Shown here: piece after piece, positions 1-8,251 of the stretch
Layout of the letters: each line of letters starts with the position of its first letter
How positions within the stretch are numbered: position 1 is the stretch's first letter
DNA from: Helicobacteraceae bacterium
GTDB lineage: Bacteria; Campylobacterota; Campylobacteria; Campylobacterales; SZUA-545
NCBI GenBank assembly: GCA_011390075.1
Contig: JAABTA010000009.1
Location: 1-11,450, forward strand
DNA length: 11,450 nt
Direction of reading: 5' to 3'
Program-made: the position numbers and the translations under genes
The notes under the pieces: generated by a model
Database searches by the model: none
What the model saw: the letters and a program-made list of their open reading frames with translations, nothing else
Told to the model about the DNA's origin: nothing

Positions 1-1690
1 TAGCATTGGAGAGTAGGTTCATGGCAATCTGCTTGACTCTTGTGCCATCAATGAGAATAGAATCAGGTAGTTCAGCAGCGATCTCTACGCGAAAGCGCAC
101 CCCTTGTGTCTGGATACTCCCAAGAAAAAAGGAGCTTACTGTTTTAAAAAGCTTTTTAGGATCCACACTCTCATAGGTAACATTCATCTTTCCAGCCTCT
201 ATCTTTGAGAGATCTAAGATGTCATTAATAATGCTTAAAAGAGTTTTTCCGCCACTTATAATAGTATTGAGGTAGTCTTTGTGGGTAGGATCACTCACTT
301 TGGATCGTAAAATATCGGAAAATCCAATAATTGAGTTAAGAGGTGTTCTGATGTCGTGGCTCATATTGGCTAAAAATTCCGATTTTGCCTGTGTGGCTCT
401 CTCGGCTTTTTCTGTCGCCTCTTTTAAAGCGAGATCTTTCTGTTTTCTCTCGCTAATATCTTCACTTATTGAGAGAAAATTAACAATCATTCCTTGCTCG
501 TTCAATACAGGGGAAATAGAGACCTTGGCCCAAAAGTCTTTTTTGGATTTGGTTGTATTAATCAGCTCCCCGCTCCATGTTTTGCCTTGCAAAATTGTTT
601 GCCAAAGCTCGCGGTAGAGGCCCTCATCATTGGCATATGAGCGGATAATATTAAGCCTTTTTCCAATGCTCTCTTTTTTTGAAAACTCTGTTGTTACACA
701 AAAAGCGTGATTAACATATTCAATAACCCCCTCCACATCGGTAATGACCACCATCACAGGAGAAAACTCCACAGCTTTGGAGAGGCGACTCACCTGCTCT
801 TTTGCTTGTATCTTCTCCGCTATCTCTTTTTGAAGTCTTCTAATCCAAAAAAAAGAGATAAGCACCACAAGGGCTACGATGATTAAGAGATCTCGTATCA
901 CTCTAAAGTCAATCTTTTCATCAAAAGTGACACTGAGCCATTTCTCTTTAATCTGCAGATGATCCTTTGGCTCTAAAAGCGCAATGGCTTTATCAAAAAT
1001 TGAGACAAGCTCTGGCAAGTCTTTTCTTACAGCAGTAGAGATCTCATAATCCACTCCCACTTTGCCAGCAATTTTGAGATCTTGGGCGTAGGAGCTAGCT
1101 ATTGTCTCTCCTATTGCGATAGAGGTATTAATAAACCCAAACAACCTATCTTTTGAGACCATCTCTAGCCCCTCTTCCACACTTACAACTGGAATAAAAT
1201 CTATATTTGGAAAATTACGGCGCAAAATCTCTTCTATTGCAGAGCCTCTTACTACCCCAATCTTTTTTGTCCTCACACTTTGCAGATCTTCGATAAAGCC
1301 AACATGAAGCCTTGTAGCTATCACTTCTGGAAGGATAAGATAAGGGGTTGTAAAGTTGAGATATTTTTCTCTTTTTTTTGTTTTGACAGCAGCGGCTAAA
1401 ATATCGCACTTTTTATTGCGAATACTCTCTAGGGTCTCGTTCCATGTTGTGGTGGGAATAAGCACAATATCTTTTTGGATAAATGAAGCAAAAAGCTCGA
1501 TATAATCAGAGGTCATACCAATGTGTTTGGAGTCTCTAATCTCTTCGACAGGAAACCACTTTGGGTCAATACACATGCTAATGTGCTCAACCGAGGCTAG
1601 GTAGTTTTTCTCTTTTGGAGAGAATGAGATCTTTTTGCTATTAGCAAAGGCTAGCAACACAAAGAGCAATACTAGCAAAAAAATCTTCAT
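1..1690 (-). CDS. BvgS-like sensor histidine kinase, C-terminus beyond window
   Basis: Membrane sensor kinase that should bind a small ligand in the periplasm and autophosphorylate to feed a response regulator. The visible 563 residues hold, in order: a signal peptide (about 1-17, hydrophobic then AFA), a bacterial solute-binding family 3 domain (about 30-255), one TM helix (about 267-283, ending FFWIRR), a PAS domain (about 303-415), and a HisKA domain whose H-box reads SHDIRTPLN with phospho-acceptor His445. The reading frame leaves the window at the N-box of the ATPase domain (NLLSNA, 558-563), so the ATP-binding domain and any receiver domain are not seen. The ATG start is supported by a strong AAGGAG 6 nt upstream (1697-1702). 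It lies 13 nt after the permease gene and is probably co-transcribed with it and secA. The ligand cannot be read from sequence; amino acids are common for this SBP family. Domain order is seen; signalling role is family knowledge. Confidence 0.9.
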   Translation of the reverse strand, partial: MKIFLLVLLFVLLAFANSKKISFSPKEKNYLASVEHISMCIDPKWFPVEEIRDSKHIGMTSDYIELFASFIQKDIVLIPTTTWNETLESIRNKKCDILAAAVKTKKREKYLNFTTPYLILPEVIATRLHVGFIEDLQSVRTKKIGVVRGSAIEEILRRNFPNIDFIPVVSVEEGLEMVSKDRLFGFINTSIAIGETIASSYAQDLKIAGKVGVDYEISTAVRKDLPELVSIFDKAIALLEPKDHLQIKEKWLSVTFDEKIDFRVIRDLLIIVALVVLISFFWIRRLQKEIAEKIQAKEQVSRLSKAVEFSPVMVVITDVEGVIEYVNHAFCVTTEFSKKESIGKRLNIIRSYANDEGLYRELWQTILQGKTWSGELINTTKSKKDFWAKVSISPVLNEQGMIVNFLSISEDISERKQKDLALKEATEKAERATQAKSEFLANMSHDIRTPLNSIIGFSDILRSKVSDPTHKDYLNTIISGGKTLLSIINDILDLSKIEAGKMNVTYESVDPKKLFKTVSSFFLGSIQTQGVRFRVEIAAELPDSILIDGTRVKQIAMNLLSNA

Positions 1691-1703
1691 GACCTACTCC
1701 TTA

Positions 1704-2900
1704 CTACTCATTTCTTAAAACAGAAAGCACATCTACCTCGCTGGCCTTTTTAGCAGGATAGTACGAAGAGAGAAGCACAATCACAAAGGCCCCAAATACG
1801 ACGCTTAAAAAGTCCTCTAATGAGAGTTCCATTGGAATTTTAGTTGTTCCATATACATCTGCAGGGAGAGAAACAACTTCATAGTTACTCAAAATCCATA
1901 TACCAATACCACCAAGCCCTGCCCCGCACAGCACACCTAACACACCAATAACTGATCCTATAATAAAAAATATTTTTTTAATCTCTTTTTTAGTTGCCCC
2001 TAAAGAGAGCAATAGAGCAATTTCCCGACGACGATTCATCACTGTCATGAGAAGAGAGGAGATGATATTCAGTGAAGCCACTAAAATAATAAGCATCAAC
2101 ACCAAAAAAAGTGCCTTTTTCTCTAGCTCTAATGCAGAAAAAAAGTTTCCATTTTGTTGCCACCACCCAACAATAGAGAACTCCTCCCCTAAAAACTTTT
2201 GTAACTCTTTAATATCCTCCATAGGCTTAGGGCTTGAGACATGGATACCATTAAAAGAGTCTTTGCGGAGCACCTTTTTTAGATCTTGCAAATTGACATA
2301 GACATACGCTTTGTCATAAGCTATGAGTCCAGAGTTAAACTCATGGGCGGTGGTAAAGCGTTTCATTACAGGAGTTGAGGCAAATCCAACAGGGGTGCTT
2401 TGTGTGAAAATTATCATCAACTTATCGGAGCTACTAAGATAAAACTCATCCTTTAAAACCCCACCAATCACTGCCTCAAAGGGTTCGATCTCTTTATCTC
2501 CTACAGCCATCTCATAGATCTCATTAATCGCCATCTCTAGCTCTCTATCCACACCAAAAACAATCACACCCTCCATAAAATCCCCTCTTTTTGCAACCCC
2601 TTGAGATCGCAAAAAGGGGCTGAATTTCATATTGGGAAACTCCCTTTGAAGCTTTTGCAAAAGATCGTTTTCCATACTAGATCCATAAATAGGTCTAATA
2701 GTGAGTGGATAGTTCATGGTAAAGAGTTTTTTACGAAAATCTTTATCAAAGCCATTCATAATTCCCATGGCAACCAAAAGCACAGCCACACCAACCATTA
2801 CCCCTAAAAAAGCTAAAAGGGCAGTGATGGATATAAATGGCTGGGATTTATCAAATTTAAGATATTTTTTAGCAATAAAAGGGACAATTGATTTTTTCAA
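1704..2900 (-). CDS. FtsX-fold ABC permease, LolC/LolE/LolF family (lipoprotein release)
   Basis: Inner-membrane subunit of the ABC machine that extracts outer-membrane lipoproteins from the inner membrane, working with a LolD ATPase that is not in this window. The 398 residues show the MacB/FtsX layout: TM1 about 24-47, a large periplasmic domain about 50-262 with the WWQQNGNF-type end, then TM2 264-287, TM3 311-338 and TM4 364-382. The cytoplasmic coupling segment RRREIALLLSLGATKKEI follows TM2, typical of Lol permeases. The start is TTG (2898-2900): an in-frame stop lies two codons upstream, the next Met is residue 35 inside TM1, and an AGGG sits 7 nt upstream. It follows secA by 49 nt, a neighbourhood also known in Helicobacter and Campylobacter. 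Only one permease is seen, so a homodimeric LolF-like arrangement is possible but is inference. MacB-type export is the alternative. Confidence 0.88.
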   Translation of the reverse strand: MKKSIVPFIAKKYLKFDKSQPFISITALLAFLGVMVGVAVLLVAMGIMNGFDKDFRKKLFTMNYPLTIRPIYGSSMENDLLQKLQREFPNMKFSPFLRSQGVAKRGDFMEGVIVFGVDRELEMAINEIYEMAVGDKEIEPFEAVIGGVLKDEFYLSSSDKLMIIFTQSTPVGFASTPVMKRFTTAHEFNSGLIAYDKAYVYVNLQDLKKVLRKDSFNGIHVSSPKPMEDIKELQKFLGEEFSIVGWWQQNGNFFSALELEKKALFLVLMLIILVASLNIISSLLMTVMNRRREIALLLSLGATKKEIKKIFFIIGSVIGVLGVLCGAGLGGIGIWILSNYEVVSLPADVYGTTKIPMELSLEDFLSVVFGAFVIVLLSSYYPAKKASEVDVLSVLRNE

Positions 2901-2941
2901 TTTCTAGCCCTATGTAAGTGTCTTATTGTATTTTTATCCAT
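2897..2941 (-). CDS. Possible 14-codon upstream ORF coupled to the Lol-type permease
   Basis: In the short gap after secA an ATG (2939-2941, directly preceded by a second in-frame ATG at 2942-2944) opens a 14-codon frame starting MDKNTIRH and ending at TGA 2897-2899. Its stop overlaps the TTG start of the permease (TTGA), and an AAGG lies 6 nt before the ATG. Such an arrangement could couple translation, giving ribosomes a better start than TTG. The peptide is short and basic and is not recognised. It may equally be chance; nothing but position and the Shine-Dalgarno match supports it. Confidence 0.3.
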   Translation of the reverse strand: MDKNTIRHLHRARN

Positions 2942-2949
2942 CATATACC

Positions 2950-5526
2950 TTATGACTGAGCTAGAACCCCTTTTTTGGGTCCCGATTTGCCACAGCACTG
3001 CTTATATTTTTTGCCACTCCCGCAAGGGCATGGAGCATTTCTTGGAATTTTTTTCTCTTTCTCACCGATTGCATGCTCCAAGCTTCTGCCCATTGTGATA
3101 TTGTCATTTTCCACTTTGTCCATCGAATCTCGCATCTCCTCAATGGCTCTTTTCTCCTCCTCTTCCTCTTTAAAGCTAAATTCTACGGTGTGCAAGGTCT
3201 TGACTACTTTGTGTTTCAATCTTGAAACAGCGTCGTTAAACATAATGAAACTATCTTTTTTATACTCTACTAAAGGATCTTTTTGATTGTATCCTCTAAG
3301 ACCAATCCCTGTTTTTAAAATATCCATTTGGTATAGGTGCTCTCTCCACACCTCATCTAAGATCTGAAGATAGATAATTCTTTGAATTTCACCTGCTTGT
3401 GATGGCTCTAGCTTGGCAAATTTTTCGTCATACTCTTTTTTCATAGTAGAGATAATTTTTTCAAAAAGCTCGTCATACTCAAGGTTCTCAAGATCTTGGA
3501 CTTGTAAAGAAGATTTGGTTTCCTCTTTTAAGAGGCTAGCGAGCTTTTCGATATTAAAATCCTCTTTTGGCATACCATTAATAATATCGCACACACCAAA
3601 AGTATAGGAGAGATAGTCATCTCGTATCTCTTCGATTTTTGCATCAATTGCAAAATTCTCATCTAGAAGCTCTCTTCTAAATTTGTAGATCACTTTTCTC
3701 TGGGCATTGGAGACATCATCATAATCTAAAAGGTGCTTTCTTGAGTCAAAGTGCATAGATTCCACTTTTTTCTGGGCATTTTCCACCGCTCTTGTCACCA
3801 TCTTAGACTCTATATACTCCCCCTCTTCCACGCCTAATCTATCCATAATACCTTTTATCTTGTCACTTCCAAATATTCGCAATAAAGAGTCCTCTAAAGA
3901 GAGGAAAAACTGTGTCACACCAGGATCACCCTGACGACCAGCACGACCTCTTAGCTGATTATCAATTCTTCTAGACTCATGTCTTTCTGTACCAAGAATA
4001 TAGAGACCTCCAAGTTCTCGTACCTCATCGCTAATTTTAATATCAACCCCACGGCCAGCCATATTTGTAGCAATTGTTATCATGCCCTTTTTCCCAGCAT
4101 CTAAAATAACTTCTGCCTCTTTATCGTGCTGTTTTGCATTGAGCACATTGTGGGGAATTTTTTCCTTTTTAAGCTCTTTGGAGAGAAACTCACTCTGTTC
4201 AATAGAGATAGTTCCCACAAGAACAGGTTGCCCTTTTTTATACAACTCTATAAGTTTTGCAATGACCGCTTCGTACTTCTCTCTCCCTGTTTTATAGATT
4301 AGGTCATTATTGTCCATTCTCTCAACTGGAACATTGGTTGGAATAGAGACAACCTCTAAACTATAGATCTGCGCAAACTCTGCTGCTTCTGTCTGTGCAG
4401 TTCCTGTCATACCTGCTAGTTTGCTATAGAGTCTAAAGTAATTTTGGAAAGTAATGTCCGCAAGAGTTTGAGACTCCTCTTTAATTAAAACACCCTCTTT
4501 GGCTTCTAGTGCTTGGTGGAGACCATCGGAGAATCTTCGCCCCTCACTGAGCCTCCCTGTAAACTCATCAACAATAATAATTTCATCCTCTTTGACAACA
4601 TAGTCCACATCTTTTTCAAAAAGATAGTGCGCTTTTAAAGCTTGATCAAGATGGTGGGAGAGCACAGCATTTTTCATATCGTACATATTCTCCACACCAA
4701 AAAGCTCTTGAGCTTTTTCTACGCCCTCATCTGTCAGTAGTATGACTCTGTTTTTTTCATCAATAGTAAAATGGGTCTCTTTCTCCAAAGAGGTAGCCAC
4801 GGAGTTTGCGCTCCCGTAGTTTTCCATTTTGCTATTGGTTGGTCCTGAGATAATCAGTGGGGTTCTTGCTTCATCAATCAAAATTGAGTCCACCTCATCC
4901 ACAATAGCAAAGTGGTGATGTTCTTGAGTGATGTCTTTATTGGAGTATTTCATATTGTCTCTAAGATAATCAAAACCAAACTCATTATTTGTGCCATAAG
5001 TAATATCGCACTGATACTGAGCGGCTCTTTGGATCTCTTGGTCTATGTCTCCTGTAATCACACCTACAGAGTAGCCTAAAAACTCATAGAGCCTTCCCAT
5101 ATCCTCCCCATCTCTTTTGGCTAGATAGTCATTCACTGTGACAACATGCACACCTTTGCCAACCATAGCATTAAGAACAACTGCCAAAGTTGCCACCAAG
5201 GTTTTCCCTTCGCCAGTTTTCATCTCGGCAATTTGCCCTTCGTGCAAAACCATCCCACCAATAAGCTGGACATCGTAGTGGCGCAAGCCCAAGACTCTTT
5301 TAGAGACCTCTCTCGTAATAGCAAAAGAGTCATTTAAAACATCTTCTAGACTCTTTTTTTCTGTAACTACACTCTCTTTAAGATCTAGAAAACTCTGTTT
5401 AAGATCTTCGTCTGATAACGGCTCATATTGCTCTTCTAAGGCATTAATTGCCCCTACTCTTTTTTTATACTTTTTGAGTATTCGATCGTTTTTGGTGCCA
5501 AACATTTTTCCTATTACATCTAACAT
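2950..5526 (-). CDS. secA: SecA, preprotein translocase ATPase
   Basis: Motor of the general secretion pathway: binds preproteins and pushes them through SecYEG at the inner membrane using ATP. The 858 residues carry Walker A (GEGKT, 105-109), the DEVD Walker B (210-213) followed by the [11 protein letters not shown] signature, the two-helix and scaffold regions, the MAGRGVDIK and [11 protein letters not shown] helicase motifs of NBD2, and a C-terminal SEC-C zinc finger CxCx8CC (Cys833, 835, 844, 845) that normally binds zinc and SecB or ribosomes. Length is normal for the family. The ATG start gives [15 protein letters not shown], which matches the usual SecA N-terminus; an AAGAAGAG purine run lies just upstream. 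It heads a minus-strand unit with the Lol-type permease and sensor kinase, and is divergent from the phosphatase gene across 64 nt. Confidence 0.98.
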   Translation of the reverse strand: MLDVIGKMFGTKNDRILKKYKKRVGAINALEEQYEPLSDEDLKQSFLDLKESVVTEKKSLEDVLNDSFAITREVSKRVLGLRHYDVQLIGGMVLHEGQIAEMKTGEGKTLVATLAVVLNAMVGKGVHVVTVNDYLAKRDGEDMGRLYEFLGYSVGVITGDIDQEIQRAAQYQCDITYGTNNEFGFDYLRDNMKYSNKDITQEHHHFAIVDEVDSILIDEARTPLIISGPTNSKMENYGSANSVATSLEKETHFTIDEKNRVILLTDEGVEKAQELFGVENMYDMKNAVLSHHLDQALKAHYLFEKDVDYVVKEDEIIIVDEFTGRLSEGRRFSDGLHQALEAKEGVLIKEESQTLADITFQNYFRLYSKLAGMTGTAQTEAAEFAQIYSLEVVSIPTNVPVERMDNNDLIYKTGREKYEAVIAKLIELYKKGQPVLVGTISIEQSEFLSKELKKEKIPHNVLNAKQHDKEAEVILDAGKKGMITIATNMAGRGVDIKISDEVRELGGLYILGTERHESRRIDNQLRGRAGRQGDPGVTQFFLSLEDSLLRIFGSDKIKGIMDRLGVEEGEYIESKMVTRAVENAQKKVESMHFDSRKHLLDYDDVSNAQRKVIYKFRRELLDENFAIDAKIEEIRDDYLSYTFGVCDIINGMPKEDFNIEKLASLLKEETKSSLQVQDLENLEYDELFEKIISTMKKEYDEKFAKLEPSQAGEIQRIIYLQILDEVWREHLYQMDILKTGIGLRGYNQKDPLVEYKKDSFIMFNDAVSRLKHKVVKTLHTVEFSFKEEEEEKRAIEEMRDSMDKVENDNITMGRSLEHAIGEKEKKIPRNAPCPCGSGKKYKQCCGKSGPKKGVLAQS

Positions 5527-5590
5527 TAAGCTCTTCTTTATAAAAATTTTTACTATTTTAACAAAATAAATATTTTGCTAAGATTGGCTT
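5527..5590. promoter_or_regulatory. Divergent secA / phosphatase promoter region
   Basis: This 64-nt AT-rich gap must hold the promoters of both flanking genes unless they are read from elsewhere. On the minus strand, candidate secA -10 boxes are TATAAA (5537-5542, with TTGTTA 16 nt upstream) and TAAAAT (5555-5560); only the second leaves room for the AAGAAGAG ribosome site in the transcript. On the plus strand the best element is the extended -10 listed separately. The -35 elements are weak, as is usual for sigma-70 promoters in Campylobacterota. Confidence 0.45.
5576..5584 (+). promoter_or_regulatory. Extended -10 element just upstream of the phosphatase ATG
   Basis: TGCTAAGAT has the TGn extension plus a TAAGAT -10 hexamer. 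Its 3' end is only 6 nt from the ATG at 5591, so transcription would begin at or next to the start codon. No Shine-Dalgarno sequence is visible before that ATG, which fits a leaderless message. The -35 region is poor, and other AT-rich hexamers upstream could serve instead. Confidence 0.4.
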
Positions 5591-6061
5591 ATGAAAACCA
5601 ATATAAAATCAGTAATCTTTGTTTGTTTAGGCAATATTTGTCGCTCTCCTTTGGCAGAAGGTATTGGGAAAAAGCTAGCCAAAGATCTTGGGCTAGACCT
5701 TATCATTAGTTCAGCTGGTACAGGACCTTGGCATGTGGGCGAGCCCCCTTGTAGTGACTCTATCAAAGTGGCGAGAGGCAACGGCATTGATATCTCCTTT
5801 CAAAGAGCAAAACAGATCTCAAAAAATGATTTTGACACCTACGATTTAGTGATTGTTATGGATAGAAAAAATAGAGAAGATCTTGACGCAAGGGGGCTTT
5901 TTGGATCGAGACAAATAGGAGATTTTGGATTAGATTCTGCGGATATTCCTGACCCCTATTTTTTTGATGGCTTTGAAGGCTTCGATAAAGTCTTCTCAAT
6001 GATTGAGACAGGAGTTCTCAACCTGTTTACAGAGATAAAGGATAAAAAATTAGAGGTATAG
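5591..6061 (+). CDS. Low-molecular-weight protein tyrosine phosphatase
   Basis: Cytosolic phosphatase of the LMW-PTP family, which hydrolyses phosphotyrosine (or sometimes phosphoarginine) through a cysteinyl-phosphate intermediate. The 156 residues show the P-loop CX5RS as Cys12-LGNIC-Arg18-Ser19 right after the first beta strand, and the general-acid loop DPY at 121-123, so both catalytic elements are intact. Length is typical. In bacteria such enzymes often pair with tyrosine kinases of polysaccharide export, but no kinase or capsule gene is present here; the partner is therefore unknown. The ATG lacks a visible ribosome site and may be leaderless. The 3' end overlaps the apparent start of recR by 13 nt, so the two are probably co-transcribed. 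In Campylobacter jejuni the gene divergent from secA is lolA, so the neighbour here differs. Confidence 0.93.
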   Translation: MKTNIKSVIFVCLGNICRSPLAEGIGKKLAKDLGLDLIISSAGTGPWHVGEPPCSDSIKVARGNGIDISFQRAKQISKNDFDTYDLVIVMDRKNREDLDARGLFGSRQIGDFGLDSADIPDPYFFDGFEGFDKVFSMIETGVLNLFTEIKDKKLEV

Positions 6062-6618
6062 AGAGTTTTGAAAATTTAGTAGAGGCACTACAACTCCTTC
6101 CTACAATTGGGAAAAAAAGTGCAAGATCTTTAGCCTACTATATGGTGGCAAAGGACAATTTTGGAGCTTTAAAAATTGCTCACTCCATAGAAAAAGCTAT
6201 TGGTAGTGTTCAAAAATGTGTCAAATGCAAAAGCCTCAGCGAGCACGAACTGTGCGATGTGTGCAGTGACGAAGAGCGAGAGAAAGACACCATCTGTATC
6301 GTAAGCTCCTCTAAAGATATATTAGTTATTGAAGAGAGCGGATTTTATCATGGGCTCTATTTTGTGTTTGAATCCATTGAAAGCGATGACGCTTTAAGGC
6401 TTTTAGAGATGGCGCGAGAAGGGGAGGTAAAGGAGATTATTTTTGCCTTTCCTCCCTCTATTCAAAATGACGCTCTTATCTTTTTTTTGGAAGAGAAACT
6501 CAAGATCTTGGATGTCACTTTTAGCAAAATTGCCCAAGGAGTGCCCACAGGGGTCAACCTAGAAAATGTCGATGCAATGTCCCTTTCTAGAGCTTTAGAG
6601 TCGAGGGTAAAAATATAA
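6049..6618 (+). CDS. recR: RecR recombination mediator, apparent non-ATG start
   Basis: RecR acts with RecO (and RecF) to load RecA onto SSB-coated single-stranded DNA at gaps. Counting from ATT at 6049, the protein is 189 residues, close to the usual length: helix-hairpin-helix about 10-30 with LPTIGKKSA, a four-cysteine zinc finger (Cys57, 60, 69, 72), a Toprim domain about 78-165, and the C-terminal IAQGVPTGVNLENVD and ALESR motifs. The first ATG is at 6142, after the helix-hairpin-helix, and no ATG, GTG or TTG lies in frame between the upstream stop (6043) and there. ATT 6049 gives IRGIESFENLVEAL, which aligns with normal RecR N-termini, and has AAAGG 7 nt upstream; ATA 6058 is the alternative. 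It overlaps the phosphatase gene. Family assignment is certain; the start is inferred, and a sequence error or frameshift fusion is not excluded. Confidence 0.93.
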   Translation: MRGIESFENLVEALQLLPTIGKKSARSLAYYMVAKDNFGALKIAHSIEKAIGSVQKCVKCKSLSEHELCDVCSDEEREKDTICIVSSSKDILVIEESGFYHGLYFVFESIESDDALRLLEMAREGEVKEIIFAFPPSIQNDALIFFLEEKLKILDVTFSKIAQGVPTGVNLENVDAMSLSRALESRVKI

Positions 6619-6632
6619 ATTTAACAAATACC

Positions 6633-6662
6633 TTGTAAAAAATAAGAAACTTTGGTTATAAT
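6633..6662 (+). promoter_or_regulatory. Sigma-70-type promoter of rho
   Basis: TTGTAA (6633-6638) and a perfect TATAAT (6657-6662) are separated by 18 nt in the recR-rho gap. It is the best -10 match in this gap and faces rho. Transcription would start near 6669, leaving a leader of about 110 nt. Confidence 0.6.
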
Positions 6663-6668
6663 TCGGCC

Positions 6669-6778
6669 ACTTACTTAAAGTTACCTCTTAAATATTAGAA
6701 AATCTGTTTTTTATGAGGTCCCTTTAGAAACACAATCAACTTATCAGAAAATCAAAGAATTAGGGTAAATCAAAAATT
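6669..6778 (+). other. Long rho leader (5' untranslated region)
   Basis: About 110 nt separate the predicted start of transcription from the rho ATG. A weak long-loop pairing of ACCTC near 6684 with GAGGT near 6716 is possible, but no strong hairpin or U-tract is seen. An AGGG (6762-6765) lies about 13 nt before the ATG, rather far for a ribosome site. In other bacteria rho is autoregulated by attenuation in its leader, so this stretch is the natural place for such control; that is inference. Confidence 0.4.
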
Positions 6779-8128
6779 ATGGCTGAAAACAACACTTCAA
6801 ACACCGCAAAAGAGAAAAAAGAGGGCTCTCACGCCAAAAGAGGCAACCGAACGCACAAACCTGTAAGCGGCCTGACAATCGAAGAGCTACGAACTAAAAA
6901 GCTAGAAGAGCTTGTTGATATTGCACACAAACACGGTGTAGACACACCCAACGACTACAAACGACAAGATCTTATGTTTGAAATTCTCAAACACCAAGTC
7001 ACCCAAGGGGGCTATATTCTTCTAAGTGGTATGTTAGAGATCTTGCCTGATGGCTACGGATTTTTGCGGGCTTTAGACTTTAACTTCTCCAATACAAACA
7101 ACGATGCCTATGTCTCTAATACACAAATTAGAAAATTTGGTCTAAGAACAGGGGATGTGGTTACAGGGCAAGTGCGATCACCAAAAGATCAAGAGCGGTA
7201 TGCTGCACTTTTAAAGATAGAAGCCATCAACTACCTTCCAGTAGAAGAGAGCAAAAAAAGACCTCTATTTGATAACCTTACCCCTCTATATCCCGAAGAG
7301 CAGTTTAAAATGGAATATGGCTCCATGAAGCTTACTGGAAGAATTATAGATCTCTTTACCCCTATCGGAAAGGGACAAAGAGGGCTTATCGTAGCGCCAC
7401 CTAGAAGCGGAAAAACTGAGCTCTTAAAAGAGCTAGCCCACGGTATAGAGAAAAATCATCCAGAGATTGTTCTCGTGGTTCTACTGGTGGACGAAAGACC
7501 CGAAGAGGTCACAGACATGGAGCGTTCAGTTAAGGGCGAAGTGTTTAGCTCCACTTTTGATATGCCAGCACAAAACCATGTGCGAACCGCTGAGCTTGTG
7601 ATTGAAAAAGCAAAAAGAATCGTAGAGACCAACAAAGATGTTGTTATTTTACTTGACTCCATCACAAGACTAGCAAGAGCCTACAACACCGTCACCCCAT
7701 CAAGCGGAAAAGTACTCTCAGGGGGTGTAGATGCCAACGCTTTGCATAAACCAAAAAGATTTTTTGGTGCAGCTAGAAACATCGAAAATGGCGGAAGCCT
7801 CACAATTATGTCTACAGCCCTTGTAGATACAGGAAGCAAAATGGACGAGGTCATCTTTGAAGAGTTCAAAGGAACAGGCAACATGGAAGTGATCTTGAGC
7901 CGAAACATTGCAGATAGAAGAATCTATCCTGCTATTGATGTGGTTAAATCTGGCACAAGAAAAGAGGAGCTCTTGCACAAACCAGGAAACCTACAAAAAG
8001 TTTGGGCCCTTAGAACTGCCATGACACAAATGAACAACGAAGTAGAGGCGCTCAAATTTATCTACTCCAAAATGCAGATGACCCAAGACAATGATGAGTT
8101 TTTAGCAAAAATGAATGAACAACAATAA
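6779..8128 (+). CDS. rho: Transcription termination factor Rho
   Basis: Hexameric RNA-dependent ATPase and helicase that terminates transcription. The 449 residues comprise a short basic Asn/Lys-rich head (1-30), the Rho N-terminal helical domain (about 31-75), the cold-shock-like primary RNA-binding domain (about 78-152, with [20 protein letters not shown]), and the RecA-type motor. Walker A is APPRSGKT (206-213), the catalytic Glu lies in VDERPEE (239), Walker B ends at Asp293, the Q-loop is [10 protein letters not shown] (313-322) and the R-loop is around RKEELL (394-399). Everything needed for function is intact and length is normal apart from the somewhat longer head. The ATG directly opens the expected frame. 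It appears to have its own promoter and is followed by 123 nt of iron-type regulatory DNA before the next gene. Confidence 0.98.
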   Translation: MAENNTSNTAKEKKEGSHAKRGNRTHKPVSGLTIEELRTKKLEELVDIAHKHGVDTPNDYKRQDLMFEILKHQVTQGGYILLSGMLEILPDGYGFLRALDFNFSNTNNDAYVSNTQIRKFGLRTGDVVTGQVRSPKDQERYAALLKIEAINYLPVEESKKRPLFDNLTPLYPEEQFKMEYGSMKLTGRIIDLFTPIGKGQRGLIVAPPRSGKTELLKELAHGIEKNHPEIVLVVLLVDERPEEVTDMERSVKGEVFSSTFDMPAQNHVRTAELVIEKAKRIVETNKDVVILLDSITRLARAYNTVTPSSGKVLSGGVDANALHKPKRFFGAARNIENGGSLTIMSTALVDTGSKMDEVIFEEFKGTGNMEVILSRNIADRRIYPAIDVVKSGTRKEELLHKPGNLQKVWALRTAMTQMNNEVEALKFIYSKMQMTQDNDEFLAKMNEQQ

Positions 8129-8138
8129 TAAAATATGC

Positions 8139-8168
8139 TTGACACAGTTTGAAAAAAGGTATTAAAAT
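8139..8168 (+). promoter_or_regulatory. Promoter of the 147-aa gene
   Basis: A perfect TTGACA (8139-8144) is followed after 18 nt by TAAAAT (8163-8168); TATTAA at 8160-8165 is an alternative -10. The start of transcription would be near 8175, immediately before and under the first Fur-box-like palindrome, so a bound repressor would block polymerase. Confidence 0.55.
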
Positions 8169-8176
8169 TATTAAAT

Positions 8177-8191
8177 TGAAAATAATTATCA
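8177..8191 (+). promoter_or_regulatory. Fur-box-like operator 1
   Basis: TGAAAATAATTATCA matches the 7-1-7 Fur consensus TGATAATnATTATCA with one mismatch. It sits inside a larger AAATTG...CAATTT inverted repeat (8173-8195) and covers the predicted transcription start. Fur represses iron-uptake and storage genes when iron is plentiful. PerR or another Fur-family regulator could use a similar site. Confidence 0.65.
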
Positions 8192-8210
8192 ATTTAATAA
8201 TTATTTAAGT

Positions 8211-8225
8211 TGATAACCGTTATCA
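8211..8225 (+). promoter_or_regulatory. Fur-box-like operator 2, perfect palindrome
   Basis: TGATAACCGTTATCA is a perfect 7-1-7 inverted repeat that differs from the Fur consensus at one position in each half. It lies in the untranslated leader 27 nt before the ATG at 8252, and its centre is 34 bp from that of operator 1. Between them TAATAAT (8195-8201) supplies a further half-site at roughly 17-bp phasing, giving an operator array. Confidence 0.6.
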
Positions 8226-8251
8226 TCCATTAAATATTTTTTAAAGAACTT

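Noticed and set aside
279..617. 112-codon plus-strand frame near the left edge
   Set aside because: It is antisense to the PAS and HisKA domains of the sensor kinase, whose minus-strand frame is open throughout and has the expected motifs.
2975..3286. 103-codon plus-strand frame opposite the 3' end of secA, and similar frames opposite rho and the ATPase
   Set aside because: They lie entirely antisense to strongly conserved genes, have no ribosome sites and no recognisable protein features.
6142..6618. recR starting at the first ATG (158 residues)
   Set aside because: This would remove the helix-hairpin-helix that is clearly encoded in the same frame upstream and leave a protein about 30 residues short of the family.
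6713..6727. Four-codon frame in the rho leader as a leader peptide
   Set aside because: Too short, no ribosome site and no conserved feature; easily chance in AT-rich DNA.
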